Assembly: GCA_035610835.1 (NCBI GenBank)
Contig: CM069447.1
Location: 56,985,048 to 57,049,047 of the forward strand
DNA length: 64,000 bases
Direction: 5' to 3'
From: Ophiura sarsii
Lineage: Eukaryota > Echinodermata > Ophiuroidea > Amphilepidida > Ophiuridae
Position numbers and translations under genes: made by a program. The notes under the pieces were generated by a model. It had not been told where the DNA came from and did no database searches. It saw only the letters and a program-made list of their open reading frames with translations. Positions 22,801 through 31,689 of the stretch are shown here, in pieces; position 1 is the stretch's first letter, and each line of letters starts with the position of its first letter.

Positions 22801-25800
22801 GAAAAGAGGCATTACGAAGGGGTCTTAAATAAATGCCGCACATCCTCGAGTTCCCCAGGTGTAATGTAATTAAAATAAAAGAGTGAATATAGTATACGGA
22901 GGGGATAAACACTAAACTTTTTATTTTGTGTGCTGTGCCAGATTTTCATAAGTGGTGACGAGTCAAACGATCATCACTGAAACATGGTTCTATAGAGTGG
23001 CTAATAGTTTGATTAGTTCCAAATTGGCGAGATATTTTTGTTTTTTATCTATCCGCGCGCAAACAAAAATCCAAGCGTACGCACACGATTATGGCCACAC
23101 CCACACGGTTTTGGACGCAAGCGCACACATCATGTATGATGCATAGTGTGCTTGTTGACGTCAGCGTGCCAGCGTCCTATTCATTCGCTGCTGTCTGAGA
23201 TTTTGCCAAATTGAAGCGGATCAAACTGGAATTGGTCTTCAACTGATTGACAATGCAAACAGCTCTTGTGAGCTGTTATTCAAATAGAACACATCTAATA
23301 CTTGTACATTTTCGAATTTCAGACAGGAACTCATATTCCGACTTCTCGGATTTTTCAAGTAAGTACGATTTATTTAAATATATTTCAACAATTAAGTAAT
23401 TTGTACTAGACTAGAGAATAAAATTGCGTATCAAAGCACGATTTTGACAATGAGTAAAGTTTGAGTAATGTTTGAGGGTGATATAGTGAGTGGCTGAGTT
23501 GTGAAAGTGTAGCTAATGAACGGCTGAGGTTTTAAAGTAAAAAAGGGAAAAGAGGCATTAAGAAGGGGTCTTAAATATATGCCGCACATCCTCGAGTTCT
23601 CCCATGTGTAATGGAATAAAAATAAAAGAGTGAATATAGTATACGGAGGGGATAAACATTATTTTGTCTGCTGTGCCAAACTTCCATAAGTGGTGACGAA
23701 TCAAACGATCATCACTGATACATGGTTCTATAGAGAGGCTTATAGTTTGATAAGTTCCAAATTGGCGAGAGATATTTTTTTATCTATCCGCACGCAAACA
23801 AAAATCCAAGCGTACGCACTGTACGTACTAACTGTTTTGGAACTGCATACATCCATTTGTAACATGCGATATTGTATCATATGGGTTCCTACACAAAGGG
23901 CAGGACTTGCTGACTTGAGGAAACATGACATGAAGCAAATAATTAGATTCAGCTATTTGCAGTCTGGCCTTGGTGATACATTTAACCAAATCATCACTTA
24001 AATCACCATTCTTTAAATGCTCCATTGAGCATTTATAGTCTATCTTCTCAAGATCAGCAAGTCTGCCCTGTGATACTAGATCTTTCCAGTTTATCAGTTC
24101 ACACTCTGTCAGTTTATGTATGATAAAACGATACACTTTCTTGTGACATACCATTTCATTTTCACCAGTCTTTATGGCATATTCGTTGTTTTTCTTAATT
24201 AGATTGATATCTAATCTGGAACAAATTTCATTTAATTCAATCAAAGATAATGTGCTCAAACAGACTCTTGTGTTTTGACAATAATACAATGTTCGTCTAT
24301 TTCATAGCCTGCAGCTGCTGCTGCAAAGTTATGAGTTTGGTCATCAGTTTCTTTAAACTTTTTTTTGCATATGCAGTTTGAGGGATTTTTCAGCAGTTTT
24401 CCTGACCGCATCATCACTGGAATTCAGCATCTGAATACTGCAAGAATTTTTTTTTGGCGAAATAGATGCTAGATGGTTTACGAATTCCTAGCTAGGCCCC
24501 AGATGATTTTGGGACAAAAACATATTTGCGATTGGAATTGGTATGCTGACCTAACCATGATCTGGTATATTTTATTATCAGATCTTCCATTGCCGTTAAG
24601 GTTTTGATTGGCACTGGAAGTATGCTGAAAAAGCCGTCAACAGTTGGAATACATAACACAATGATCGCTTCAAGTTTGAAGCATGTTGGTAAAGGAGTAA
24701 TGTCAAGTTTTATAAATAAAATTTTGAAATTTTGAAATAATTCTGACACTTGCTGAGTCCAATCACCCGTCATATTGATTGAATAACCTAGATAGTCATA
24801 GGACTTATCACGGTGGTATTTTCCCACAATGTTACCTTGAAGGTAAATGCTGGTTTGATCAGCTAGACCACGTTTATATCAATTATTGCCCGATCTACGT
24901 TCGTACAAAAGGGCTGATTTTTGGGCCTTGATGTCTAATTTTGCCCAATTACAGAAACCTTCAACTTTTCCCCCCATATGGACAATTTGTTGAGGATCTC
25001 TTGTACAAACTGCGATATCGTCAACATAGTCCTGGACGGGGATTGGCAAGTGTAATTCATAAAACGCATCTAAGAAGCATGTATTATACCAAGTTAAAAC
25101 GCGTAGACGGACCAAGGACACCCTTGTATAATACCACAGCCTATGGTTGAGGTTGGTCCGTCCCCACATTGAACGAAGAAACATGAATCGGTGTAAACGT
25201 CTTTAAAAATGTTCAGGTAATCATCAGGCATGCCGGTGTCGGTTAGCGCACGTTGCATAACAAGGTGTTCAATGCTACCGGACCTCTTCCTCATCGATCA
25301 TGAAAACATGAAGTGTTTTATTTTGGAAGTTTCATGCCCATTTGATGCTTTCATTGAGGAATGTTACAACACCAAGTTCCAGAAGTACATGCCTCTTTGC
25401 GATATGCTAACCATCTGCGGTTTTGATTGTAAAATCCTCGTTTTCGTGATTGGGTCATTCGGACATGTTCACTACCGCTTCTGCAATGGGTTAAGGAAAC
25501 TTGGTTTCCCCATCAGAGTAGCTAAGGCCGTTGCAAAAATATACCTCAATTAGTGCTATGATTGGCACTAACATCATTTGGAAAATTAGAAATAGACTCA
25601 CCAAAGATAATTAATTCTGCATTGTGCTAACCTCACCAATTTGTTCATGCTTTGTTCATGTAATGATGTATGCCGCTTTTGTGGCTCATAATATTGTTTA
25701 TGGTCATCTTTGAATGAAAATATCGTATATGTAATGTATCCTGAAAAGGTTCTCTCATTTTTCATCCTAAAGCCGCGAACGTTGCACTGATACTAGATGA

Positions 25801-26802
25801 TGACCTGACACAGGTTATAAGCTATAAATGGCTGAAATAAGTACAGAATTGACCAAGATATGGGCAAACGAACACAAATTCAGGGCTTTTTCCGACTATT
25901 TCTACGGGCCATTTTTGTTTACCTCTATGCGTACTGTAACTATGCAGTCGGCGCGCGTAACACATGGCGCGTCGTAGTGCGCCGTGTAAATAGACGCGCG
26001 CACACAAGCGGGCTGGGAAATAATGGGAAAATACGCCGTGCTACGGGAGAGGGTTAAGATGTAGACCTTGGGGTTGAAATTAGCCGAGAGACGGGGTGTA
26101 AATGGAGTATGAAGAGTAGGGGCCGGGGTTAATGAAGAAATGTGGAATAACCGAGGGCCATAAGGCCACGAAATAATGTGGTTTCTGATAGAACAAAACA
26201 TGATATGATGAATCTAAATTACGTAACATGGTGTCAGATGTAGGATTTGATACTGTATGTAACACGCGGGCGGACAAATATTGGAGAAATACGCCGCGCT
26301 ACGGGAGATGGTTAAGGTTAGGCATTGGCGTTGAGTTATGCCGCGGGGCGGGGGAACTTTATGCCTTGGGGGTTGAGATATGCCACGTGGCGGGGGCGGT
26401 GACGAATGGGGGTTGTGTGTAATGATGTAATGTGGTTTGGGAGGCATGGGGTTAATGAAGAAATGTGATGCTAAATTGCGTAACGGATATGCCACGGGAT
26501 GGGTGCGGGCGGGGGCAGGGCGGGGGGAGTGACGGGTAGTGGAGATGGTTAAGGTTTAGGCCTTGGAGTTGAAATATGCCACGGGGCGTGGTCTTTTTAT
26601 TTTTTAAATTGAAATTGGAAAACTTTTGAATTAAAACAAAACCTTTTGATTTAAAACAAAAATGTTTTAAATATTGTTCTATTCCTATGTGTTTCGTTAT
26701 AAATTTTCCAACACTTATGTGTTGTTTCATATTGTAGGTGTTCTATCTGGTAGGCCCTACTGCCTAACGGTAGAGCCCGTCCGAAGGACGGACGTCCCGC
26801 TA

Positions 26803-26836
<34 letters not shown>

Positions 26837-27086
26837 GTGTTATTAGTGGTGTTATTATTATTATTATTATTATTATTAGTGTTATTATTATTAGTGTTAG
26901 TGTTATTAGTGTTATTATTATTATTATTATTTATTATTAGATGCGGATTGTTAATGTATTTTCTTTTCAGGTGGACTCTGCGATTATGATGAATTCAACT
27001 GCGGTGATGGAGATTGTCTCCCAAACTCCTGGCGGTGCGATGACGAGTACGATTGTGAGGATCGCAGTGATGAAATCGGATGTTAA
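7693..27086 (+). CDS. type II membrane protein with three LDL-receptor class A modules (gene model, exon 1 disrupted)
   Basis: Joined exons are 7693-7886 + 8996-9036 (after removing a MITE), 9594-9635, 12674-12832, 21871-22032, 22577-22612, 23323-23358 and 26971-27086. All junctions are phase 1 with GT/AG ends. The conceptual product is 261 residues: an acidic 38-residue cytoplasmic tail, a CKCICP juxtamembrane cluster, one hydrophobic span (about residues 40-62), a short charged then proline-rich stalk, two LDLa modules, two 12-residue linkers, and a last LDLa ending at a stop codon. LDLa modules bind calcium and usually mediate ligand binding outside the cell. No protease, CUB or EGF domain follows, so this is not a TMPRSS/corin-type enzyme as seen here. 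As read in this sequence, translation stops after 64 codons because of the MITE. Orthology unknown. Confidence 0.7.
7887..8992. mobile_element. TTA-flanked MITE filled with CGTAT/ATACG motifs (PIF/Harbinger-like)
   Basis: The ends AGGCCCTGTCACACCATA (7887) and its inverted partner (to 8992) match at about 24 of 25 positions. They are flanked by TTA at 7884-7886 and 8993-8995. A three-base TWA duplication is typical of PIF/Harbinger elements. The 1,106-bp interior has no transposase. It is packed with degenerate ACGTAT-type hexamers, mostly in forward orientation in the left part and reversed in part of the right. Superfamily inferred from flank and ends only. Confidence 0.8.
8996..9036 (+). 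CDS. exon 1, second part: stalk start displaced by the MITE
   Basis: If the element and one TTA copy are removed, the frame from 7886 runs on as [15 protein letters not shown]. It then reaches a donor at AAAAAG|GTGAAC (GT at 9037) in phase 1. This is exactly the phase of the acceptor at 9594. The acidic-then-lysine-rich sequence would lie just outside the membrane. Inference rests on frame and phase agreement; no transcript was examined. Confidence 0.55.
9101..9396. mobile_element. short TA-flanked inverted-repeat element in intron 1
   Basis: The ends carry GCACAAAAAGTCCCTGACCA and its inverted copy GGTCAGGGACTTTTTGTGC, both next to TA. A second, reverse-oriented copy is at about 55975-56219. 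No coding capacity. Confidence 0.65.
9594..9635 (+). CDS. exon 2: 14-residue proline-rich stalk exon
   Basis: The acceptor TTATGTTAACAG and donor AATGG|GTAAGC enclose 42 nt in phase 1-1. They encode [14 protein letters not shown] with the split codons. Spacer exons of this kind commonly separate LDLa modules. Support is splice consensus plus phase agreement with its neighbours. Confidence 0.6.
9741..9890. repeat. partial copy of the CACTTTCCACGCGGC element family
   Basis: It starts with ACACTTTCCAAGCGGAAG and contains the CGTCCGCAGACGACA and AATTTCACAAAATG blocks seen in the intact copy at 13346-13582. The right end is not clear. Confidence 0.5.
10195..11560. mobile_element. palindromic element interrupted by a second element
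   Basis: The sequence at 10297-10385 (containing GGACTTGGGTCTTTCTTGCG) is inverted at 10487-10566. The outer arm starting near 10195 (CCAAAATGCCAAAGGG) is inverted near 11500-11560. The right arm is displaced by the 870-bp element at 10571-11440. Removing that element restores the expected inner arm sequence around ATTGATCAATATCGC. No ORF. Confidence 0.6.
10571..11440. mobile_element. nested MITE with CAACGTTG-rich interior
   Basis: The termini CCCAGCGGGC and GCCCGCTGGG are exact inverted copies flanked by TA (10569-10570, 11441-11442). The ends of the interior carry many palindromic CAACGTTG and TTCAACGTTGAAT units. The central part is ordinary AT-rich sequence. It sits inside the older palindromic element and is therefore younger. 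Confidence 0.75.
11571..12673. other. intron 2 remainder, no gene recognised
   Basis: Contains a short AATG repeat near 12049-12074. The open frame at 11841-12053 has no recognisable domain. A pyrimidine-rich tract precedes the exon at 12674. Confidence 0.5.
12674..12832 (+). CDS. exon 3: LDL-receptor class A module 1
   Basis: The acceptor TATTTTACAG and donor GTCG|GTAAGT define a 159-nt phase 1-1 exon. The module has six cysteines and reads [15 protein letters not shown] then [16 protein letters not shown]. The calcium-site acidic residues and the SDE signature are complete. A short Ser/Thr-rich tail follows. This is a textbook functional LDLa sequence. Confidence 0.9.
13346..13582. mobile_element. 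TTAA-flanked MITE, CACTTTCCACGCGGC family
   Basis: The ends CGCTTTCCACGCGGC and GCCGTGTGGAAAGTG are inverted and flanked by TTAA (13342-13345, 13583-13586). Other members lie at 9741, near 44095-44236, and at 50546-50780. All share the CGTCTGCAG/CTGCAGACG subterminal block and AATTTCACAAAATG. Confidence 0.7.
14024..14519. repeat. very long pure (CTT)n microsatellite
   Basis: About 165 uninterrupted CTT triplets, roughly 495 bp. The tract gives artefactual poly-Leu and poly-Glu reading frames on the two strands; these are not genes. It lies in intron 3. The assembled length should be treated cautiously. Confidence 0.98.
14590..15650. repeat. ~290-bp tandem satellite with AGGTCA half-sites
   Basis: Near-identical units repeat with anchors GTGACATGTCAT at about 14890, 15182 and 15469, preceded by a divergent partial unit. 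Each unit holds GGGGTCAAAGGTCAAC (near 15022 and 15317; a GAGGTCA variant near 15604). Two units hold AGGTCATTGACCT (14914 and 15208), which has decayed in the third. A G-run ends the array near 15622-15633. Confidence 0.85.
16446..17525. mobile_element. mariner-like non-autonomous element
   Basis: The ends CAGGGTGTCTCAAAAAAATT and its inverted partner (TAATTATTTTGATACACCATG) are flanked by TA. They match the ends of the larger element at 36693-40883 (CAGGGTGTCTCAG). The interior lacks a readable transposase. Confidence 0.65.
17530..18182. mobile_element. second mariner-like MITE abutting the first
   Basis: The termini CAGGGTGAGTAAAAAAAAAC and its inverse (TTTTTTGACTCACCCTG) are flanked by TA at 17528-17529 and 18183-18184. 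The outer ~170 bp on each side are inverted copies. The two elements are separated only by TATA, so each carries its own TA duplication. Confidence 0.75.
18763..19496 (+). pseudogene. ORF1/gag-like retroelement fragment
   Basis: Open sequence in two overlapping frames (18763-19263, then 19224-19496). It has a basic motif [19 protein letters not shown], a Cys-containing start in another frame ([12 protein letters not shown]), and a Ser/Thr/Gln-rich stretch ending in [12 protein letters not shown]. The basic KSP-x-RKRD segment resembles ORF1-type proteins of non-LTR elements in marine invertebrates. That comparison is from memory and is weak. No RT follows. A host exon is possible but no splice model fits. 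Confidence 0.3.
20325..20499. repeat. dispersed repeat fragment adjoining an LDLa relic
   Basis: Matches, in reverse orientation, the sequence at about 52765-53035. Shared blocks are GCCATGTGTTTTGAACTC, ACCCTTCCCGTTGC, GCATATCGCAATAACTAC and TTTTGATTAAAGCTCA. Its right edge falls exactly where the LDLa-coding similarity begins. Confidence 0.6.
20500..20589 (+). pseudogene. decayed LDLa exon, 5' half missing
   Basis: One frame reads [23 protein letters not shown] and ends in a donor-like CAG|GTACAT in phase 1, as in the real exons. The first half of the module (two cysteines and the F-x-C turn) is absent, and the same frame has a TGA just upstream. The boundary coincides with the dispersed repeat, so insertion or deletion probably removed the acceptor and 5' half. 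Confidence 0.6.
20957..21321. mobile_element. TTAA-flanked palindromic MITE
   Basis: The ends AGGTATATTATGTGATC and GATCACATAATATGCCT are inverted copies. TTAA lies at 20953-20956 and 21322-21325. The 365 bp folds nearly end to end. Different sequence from the TTAA element at 3223-3931. Confidence 0.7.
21871..22032 (+). CDS. exon 4: LDL-receptor class A module 2
   Basis: The acceptor AAAAACCCAG and donor TATTG|GTGAGT bound 162 nt in phase 1-1. A short Pro/Thr/Ser linker is followed by [19 protein letters not shown] and [16 protein letters not shown]. All six cysteines and the calcium-site Asp/Glu residues are present. Confidence 0.88.
22577..22612 (+). CDS. exon 5: 12-residue linker mini-exon
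   Basis: The acceptor TCGAATTTCAG and donor GAAA|GTAAGT enclose 36 nt in phase 1-1, encoding [12 protein letters not shown] with the split codon. The phase matches exons 4 and 7. The copy in the next tandem unit is also open and spliceable, which suggests retained function, but transcript evidence is lacking. Confidence 0.5.
23323..23358 (+). CDS. exon 6: duplicated linker mini-exon
   Basis: Equivalent position in the second tandem unit: same acceptor, donor TCAA|GTAAGT, 36 nt in phase 1-1, encoding [12 protein letters not shown]. Several replacements relative to exon 5, none creating a stop. It could be constitutive or alternative to exon 5. Confidence 0.5.
23828..25275 (-). pseudogene. inverted 5' segment of an R2/CRE-type LINE (RT to zinc knuckle)
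   Basis: Read on minus: RT pieces ([24 protein letters not shown], then [14 protein letters not shown] carrying the catalytic YxDD near 25010), a thumb-like region ([13 protein letters not shown] near 24780), and a terminal CCHC-type knuckle [18 protein letters not shown] near 23850. Frames shift several times. The order RT, thumb, knuckle matches LINEs that encode a restriction-like endonuclease. Confidence 0.75.
25276..25553 (+). pseudogene. 3' segment of the same LINE: restriction-like endonuclease domain
   Basis: The plus frame reads [20 protein letters not shown], then [18 protein letters not shown]. This is the PD...(D/E)xxK-type nuclease pattern of R2/NeSL-like elements, followed by the usual [17 protein letters not shown] strand and a stop at 25551-25553. 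It lies head to head with the RT part, the orientation produced by twin priming. Confidence 0.7.
25990..26595. repeat. GC-rich ~250-bp degenerate tandem repeat
   Basis: Blocks with GCTACGGGAGA-GGTTAAG followed by CCTTGG-GTTGA and a GCCRCGGGGCG motif recur near 26030, 26285 and 26530. GGGTTAATGAAGAAATGTG lies between them. Much more GC-rich than its surroundings; no coding evidence. Confidence 0.6.
26812..26938. repeat. (ATT)n imperfect microsatellite
   Basis: ATT triplets with GTG/GTT interruptions, directly upstream of exon 7. A short hairpin, GTCCGAAGGACGGAC, precedes it near 26778. Confidence 0.9.
26971..27086 (+). CDS. exon 7: terminal LDLa module 3 and stop
   Basis: The acceptor ATTTTCTTTTCAG is followed in phase 1 by [19 protein letters not shown] and [16 protein letters not shown], then TAA at 27084-27086. 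All six cysteines are kept. The stop falls immediately after the last cysteine, so the protein ends with this module. A possible ATTAAA poly(A) signal lies near 27291. A GTAGAT donor-like sequence follows the stop, so a 3' UTR intron is conceivable. Confidence 0.8.
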
Positions 27087-27624
27087 AGGTAGATGTACGA
27101 TTGCTGCCCCGATTTTCAACTTGATGTTTTCTATTTCATATGAAAGGTCATCCTTAAAAGAGTCGCATTCCAAAGTTTGAGTTGCATAAAATCCAACGGC
27201 TCTATTTTTAGCAGCACAAGGTCACAAAACATTTGCCCATTGAGTCATACACAAACTGGTTGGTGGTTAACCACCTTTGGCAGTAATTCATTAAATTTTA
27301 GCCTATAATTTCTAACTGGAACATTTCTGGCCCCTAACATTTTACAGACATATTGAAAAAATATGGGGGATTCTTCTGATATCACAATATCTTGATGTGA
27401 AAAAAAATCATAGCCCCCCAAAACATCGGATTATACACCTTTAAGTTAAATCCTATGTACAATTTTAAAGAAATGCGAGCTCTGAACATGCTAAAATACA
27501 CTTTTCACTTCAGTTTTCTGGTTCAACACATTTGACTGAAATCATGTACAGAGATGTGATTGCATCACGAAGGTGTAATTCTTTCTCGTTACAGTAAAGC
27601 CCATGTTCTTAAACACCCGGATTC

Positions 27625-27655
<31 letters not shown>

Positions 27656-28500
27656 TTGGGGTTCTTTCACCAAAATTGTACGTGGATTTCGAAAATTTGA
27701 ATTTCTCTATACCTATTTTCGGGCCACTTTCCCACCCATCAATATACCAATTTTGTTCAAAAAGCACCCAATTTTGCACAAATTGGACGCTTTTTACAAA
27801 AAGGTCCTCATAATACACCCAATTTATGCCAATTGAGCGCTTTGGTCTGTGACGAAAACACCCCATCGCTATACCAAGTTTTGCGAAAAAGCACCCCAAA
27901 AGACAGTCACATATTATACGTATACCATATCAATGTGAAAACCCCCCGGGGGATTCATAGTCGAATAGCAGCTCTTGGTTGCCAATCCTAACATAATTTT
28001 GCAGTTCTGTTCAGTTTCTATGGGGATTCAAACCTGTCTCACTCCAAACAATATTATGAGGCCAATCGTATTATGTGTATGTGTGCATGGAAAATGAGAC
28101 ATTTAGTGAGGATAGCGTTACTCCTTACCATCTATAAACCATAGCCATTAATTGGTCAAATTCAAAATGTCTGTGAAAGACAATGCCTATTTGTTTTATT
28201 TTTTGTGTGAAATTCTTTCCCAGCATGCTCTAATTATCAGCATAAATCTTCGATCTTGGGTCTTTTCATCATGGGAGACGTTAACATTAATATGCCCAAA
28301 ACATAAATGCATGGTAAATAAAAAGAAATGTGCGCGGATTGTAACGGGTCTATTGACCTTGATAGGTGTATTGAATCAGGCAATTATTGTTGTTTTTAAA
28401 GAGCATAAAATTATTTATCTACCTGTGTAGCATAAGAAAATCCTAAACCGCCAATTTGCTCAAAATAGGATCCAGTTCGTATTTTCTTCTGTTACTCATG
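27087..28500. other. no further gene recognised
   Basis: Contains a G-run of about 25 bases (27631-27655) and a matching CCCCCCGGGGG near 27943. These may be the ends of an uncharacterised repeat. Short open frames have no recognisable features. Confidence 0.4.
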
Positions 28501-28529
28501 GCCAATAACGAGGAAGGTGCGATATTGGC

Positions 28530-28785
28530 TTGTTAGCGCATTTTTGCAAATGGACGATAATTGCTCCAAAATAGCGTGTAAGATCACTGTAAATTAGCGC
28601 TAATTGCAGTGCTAGTATAAAGCGCTAATGCGCTAAAAACACATCAGTTTTCAGCAAATTAGCGTTGTAAACTCTAAAGTGCAATTATTCAAGATGAACC
28701 ATGTCCAAGTCTGGGCGTTAATAGCGCCAATTGTGCGTTATTAGCAGTCTAGCGTTAATAACGCTAATTGTCGTTGATTAGCACT
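28530..28785. repeat. GCGCTAAT/TTAGCGC-rich segment
   Basis: The motif TTAGCG or CGCTAA appears about ten times in 250 bp (for example TTAGCGCTAATTGC near 28594 and GCGTTAATAACGCTAATTG near 28752). No clean terminal repeats seen. Confidence 0.5.
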
Positions 28786-29346
28786 TTTATAAAATTTGGA
28801 ATACTAAGCAATACTTTTGATAACAAATTGAATTTCAAAGCTAGAAATTCTGTATACAATCACGCAAAAACCTTACAATTCAATCAATTTGGGTGTTATT
28901 TCCCTGGGTTACTTCAACAACAATTCACAAGCCTTAGAGCAGGGACATTATCAAGAGCGCCATCGCTTGATGGCTAGTTTATCTAGTCTCAATTTATTTT
29001 TGATTGACAGGTAACATCTTTTGTTCCTCTCAAGTGATTGTCCTATACAAAAGTCACACGAGTCGATGTACGTACCCGAGTCATCAGGTACCCATCGTTT
29101 AAACCCCCATGATGCAACGATAGACTGTGGCTGTTAATCGACACATTGAAGTGTGTACGAACGAAATAGATGTCCTTATTTGTTAAGTGTCGTTTAAATC
29201 AAGATTAGATTCTTTAAGTGCAACAGCTTTTTAACTGCTTTTAGGCGAAAACTATGTGTTAAAAACGCTTAAAATAGGAAATATAAAGCATTTTAAGCTT
29301 ATGTTGAACTGTATAATGTTTTTTTCTTAATTAATTTACATCGAAT

Positions 29347-29420
29347 AGATTTAGCTCAGCGGTAAGGTGTCGGATTTGAAATCAGCGGGTTACGGGTTCG
29401 AATCCTATCACAGCATGTAG
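29347..29420 (+). pseudogene. tRNA-like sequence
   Basis: Box A (TTAGCTCAGCGGTAAGG) and box B (GGGTTCGAATCC) at tRNA spacing, with TGA in the anticodon position. Acceptor arms do not pair, so a decayed tRNA or SINE head is more likely than a gene. Confidence 0.45.
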
Positions 29421-30371
29421 TTTTGTCAATGTTATTTTATTTCGTATTTATCGAGATTTTTTATCCTGAGACAAGTATACCTAAAGGGATAAGCGCCCAT
29501 TCATACCATTGATGCGCAGTGATCCAGGTCTGATACTGCATAATTGCTTTTCACTATCGAAGTGATTATGTAACTCCCTGGTAAATGGGTCACGCACCTT
29601 TATTAATGCTAGATCCCATTGGTTTTATGTAGCGATCTTTTCAATCAGTGTTCAGGACTTGAAAGCGTGATCCAATTGATATGGTAATAATTGGTTTACA
29701 TTACACGTAACACTTCAATAGTAAATAGTGGATGGCCAAACGATTATCATCATTCAATTTAATTTGTAGTACGACCTCGTTATTAGCGTCAGCGCGATAT
29801 ATTAATCCAGTCATTCAGTTTAGCGTCAGCGATATTGTAATCCAATAAAGTCATTTCAAATAACCTGAACACGCTTTTAGTATGGGCTGGTTACGACAGA
29901 TTTTGAAATTATAATTAAAACAATGTATTATAAAATTGAAGTTAATAGTTTGTGTTTGCTTTAATACAAATTGAAACACCATGTGATCTTTTTATTTATG
30001 AAAAGATAAGTTTATGAGCTCGACCACATCGAAATATGTATTAATAATTAATTAATGGGTAAATAAATAGATAAATAAATGCATATATTAATTCATTAAT
30101 TAGGTAAGTTATTAAATCCTTAGACAAACAAATGAATAAATAAATGTAATGTATAACATTAATGTTCAATTAATTGAAAATAAAATGAAACACATAATTA
30201 ATGAATAAACCCATCAAGATAGAAGAAAGTCAAAAAAGAAAAGAAAATCAATATGAATAAATGTCAATTTTTTTAAAAATAAATGTAAATAGATAATAAT
30301 ATTAAATAAATAAATAAATAAATAAATAACGTAAAATAATATAAATAAATAACATTAAGAACTTACGGCTT

Positions 30372-30420
30372 GTTGATTGAGATTCTAAAGCTCTACCGAC
30401 TGAGCTATTTCGAACCTCGT
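30372..30420 (-). pseudogene. 5' half of a tRNA-like sequence
   Basis: The minus strand has TAGCTCAGTCGGTAGAGC with an anticodon-arm-like continuation but no box B. It is preceded at lower coordinates by an (AAAT)n tract. Confidence 0.35.
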
Positions 30421-30805
30421 GATATCAATGTATTTTTACAATTTAATGTTTCGAATAACACATTACATCAATTTATAGAAATTGCGTGTGGTACAAATTA
30501 TGTATGCAGCTTCAATTTTCTTCAGTGGGCATTCTGTTAAGAAAACAAACTCCCTTGTAGTAGAAAATAAGTTGAAAATGGATGCCCCTCCCCGAGAACC
30601 AACATGCAAAATGAACATATTTAGATAATATTTGTGTACATATTTTATCAAAGTCATCATAGTTTATGTACCAAACTTTTTTTTAGACAGTAGATTTCAT
30701 GCCGAATTACATTTCTGATAATAAATCATGAATATTTTCTGAGTTACAGGGCGATACGATTCATAATTACTTCAAAATCATAAGTAAAATAAAGACAAAA
30801 AAAGG

Positions 30806-30892
30806 TGACTCCAGTGAGATTCGAACTCACGCGCAAAAGTTTCCATTAGACCACCGCCTTAGACCACTCGGCCACAGTGACAGTTCCCGATT
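30806..30892 (-). tRNA. tRNA-Ser-like gene or young pseudogene
   Basis: The minus strand reads GTGGCCGAGTGGTCTAAGGC (type II D-arm of Ser/Leu tRNAs) and a perfect T-arm GTGAGTTCGAATCTCAC with 5-bp stem. Length is about 80 bases with room for a variable arm. The acceptor stem has mismatches and the anticodon arm is not clean, so function is doubtful. It is the best preserved of the tRNA-like sequences here. Confidence 0.45.
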
Positions 30893-31109
30893 ACAGTGGC
30901 AGAGAATTAACAAATACCAAATACTTATTTGAATATCGTTATTTCCCAATGACCATAAAATCTGTCCGAGCCGGGGATAGAATATTTTGAAACAACGTGT
31001 TATTGCACAAAGGCAACTGATTTTTCTTAATCCTTACAGTTGTAAGTTTGGGCTGATTTCCATTAAAATCCATAAAGGTCCCTTCCCGGTCAATCAATTG
31101 CACGAGAAC

Positions 31110-31680
31110 ATTATTATATATTATTATTATTTATTTAATCTTTCTTTATTGAGGGTAAACAGCTTCAGTGTCAAGCACTGCTTTCCAAGCAGGCCCTCAT
31201 TTCACAGAGAAAAATACATAATTATTTACAATATATATACATGGAATATAACAACTATTTACATAAATATATATATACAGAACCATCAGATAAATTCAGC
31301 AAGGAAATGCAGAATTGTAATATACTTTAGAACACAAAATTTAAATTCCATGGATCTTTGTTTTAAATTGTTGCACTGACATATTCTCAAGCTCGGTTCT
31401 GATTGTTGATGGCAAGTTGTTCCAGGCATATGCTGCCCTAACATGAAACATTCGCATACCTGAGTTCGACTTAAATTTCGGTACAACCAAAGTATTACTT
31501 GTGTGATTTCTTGTTACATGACAATGGTTATTATGAACAAATTCAAACTGCATCGATAAGTATGATGGACTTACATTTCTTAAACATTTATACACAATTA
31601 GTAAAAGGTGATTATGCCATCTTTTATCAAGTTTAACCCATTGAAGTGCATCCATCATATTATCCCAAAGCTCGCGGTAA
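31110..31680 (-). pseudogene. 5'-truncated LINE 3' end
   Basis: The minus frame (31678 to 31341) gives the post-RT C-terminal region typical of CR1/L2-like elements. Motifs are LQWVKLDKRWHNHLLL, then PSYLSMQFEFVH, then MRMFHVRAAYAWNNLPSTIR and FKTKIHGI. An AATAAA-containing, (AAT)-rich tail follows at about 31115-31150. Only the terminal ~110 codons survive. Confidence 0.75.
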
Positions 31681-31689
31681 ACCAGACAT

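Larger units (their letters stand above)
22164..23820. repeat. ~745-bp tandem duplication, two full units and a partial third
   Basis: Units begin near 22164, 22910 and 23655. Each starts with a block containing TTCATAAGTGGTGACGA (TTCCATAAG in the third) and TCAAACGATCATCACTGA. The third unit breaks off at about 23820, where LINE sequence starts. Units 1 and 2 each contain a 36-nt mini-exon. A diverged relative of the unit's middle occurs at about 48655-48810. Confidence 0.85.

Noticed and set aside
7693..27086. TMPRSS/corin-like protease reading of the LDLa gene
   Set aside because: No SRCR, frizzled or trypsin-like sequence was found, and the last LDLa exon ends in a stop codon.
26941..27180. 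Frame beginning [10 protein letters not shown]
   Set aside because: Wrong frame across the terminal LDLa exon; the correct frame gives the six-cysteine module and a stop.
30806..30892. Fully functional tRNA-Ser
   Set aside because: T-arm and D-arm are good, but acceptor mismatches and a poor anticodon arm keep this as a possible pseudogene.
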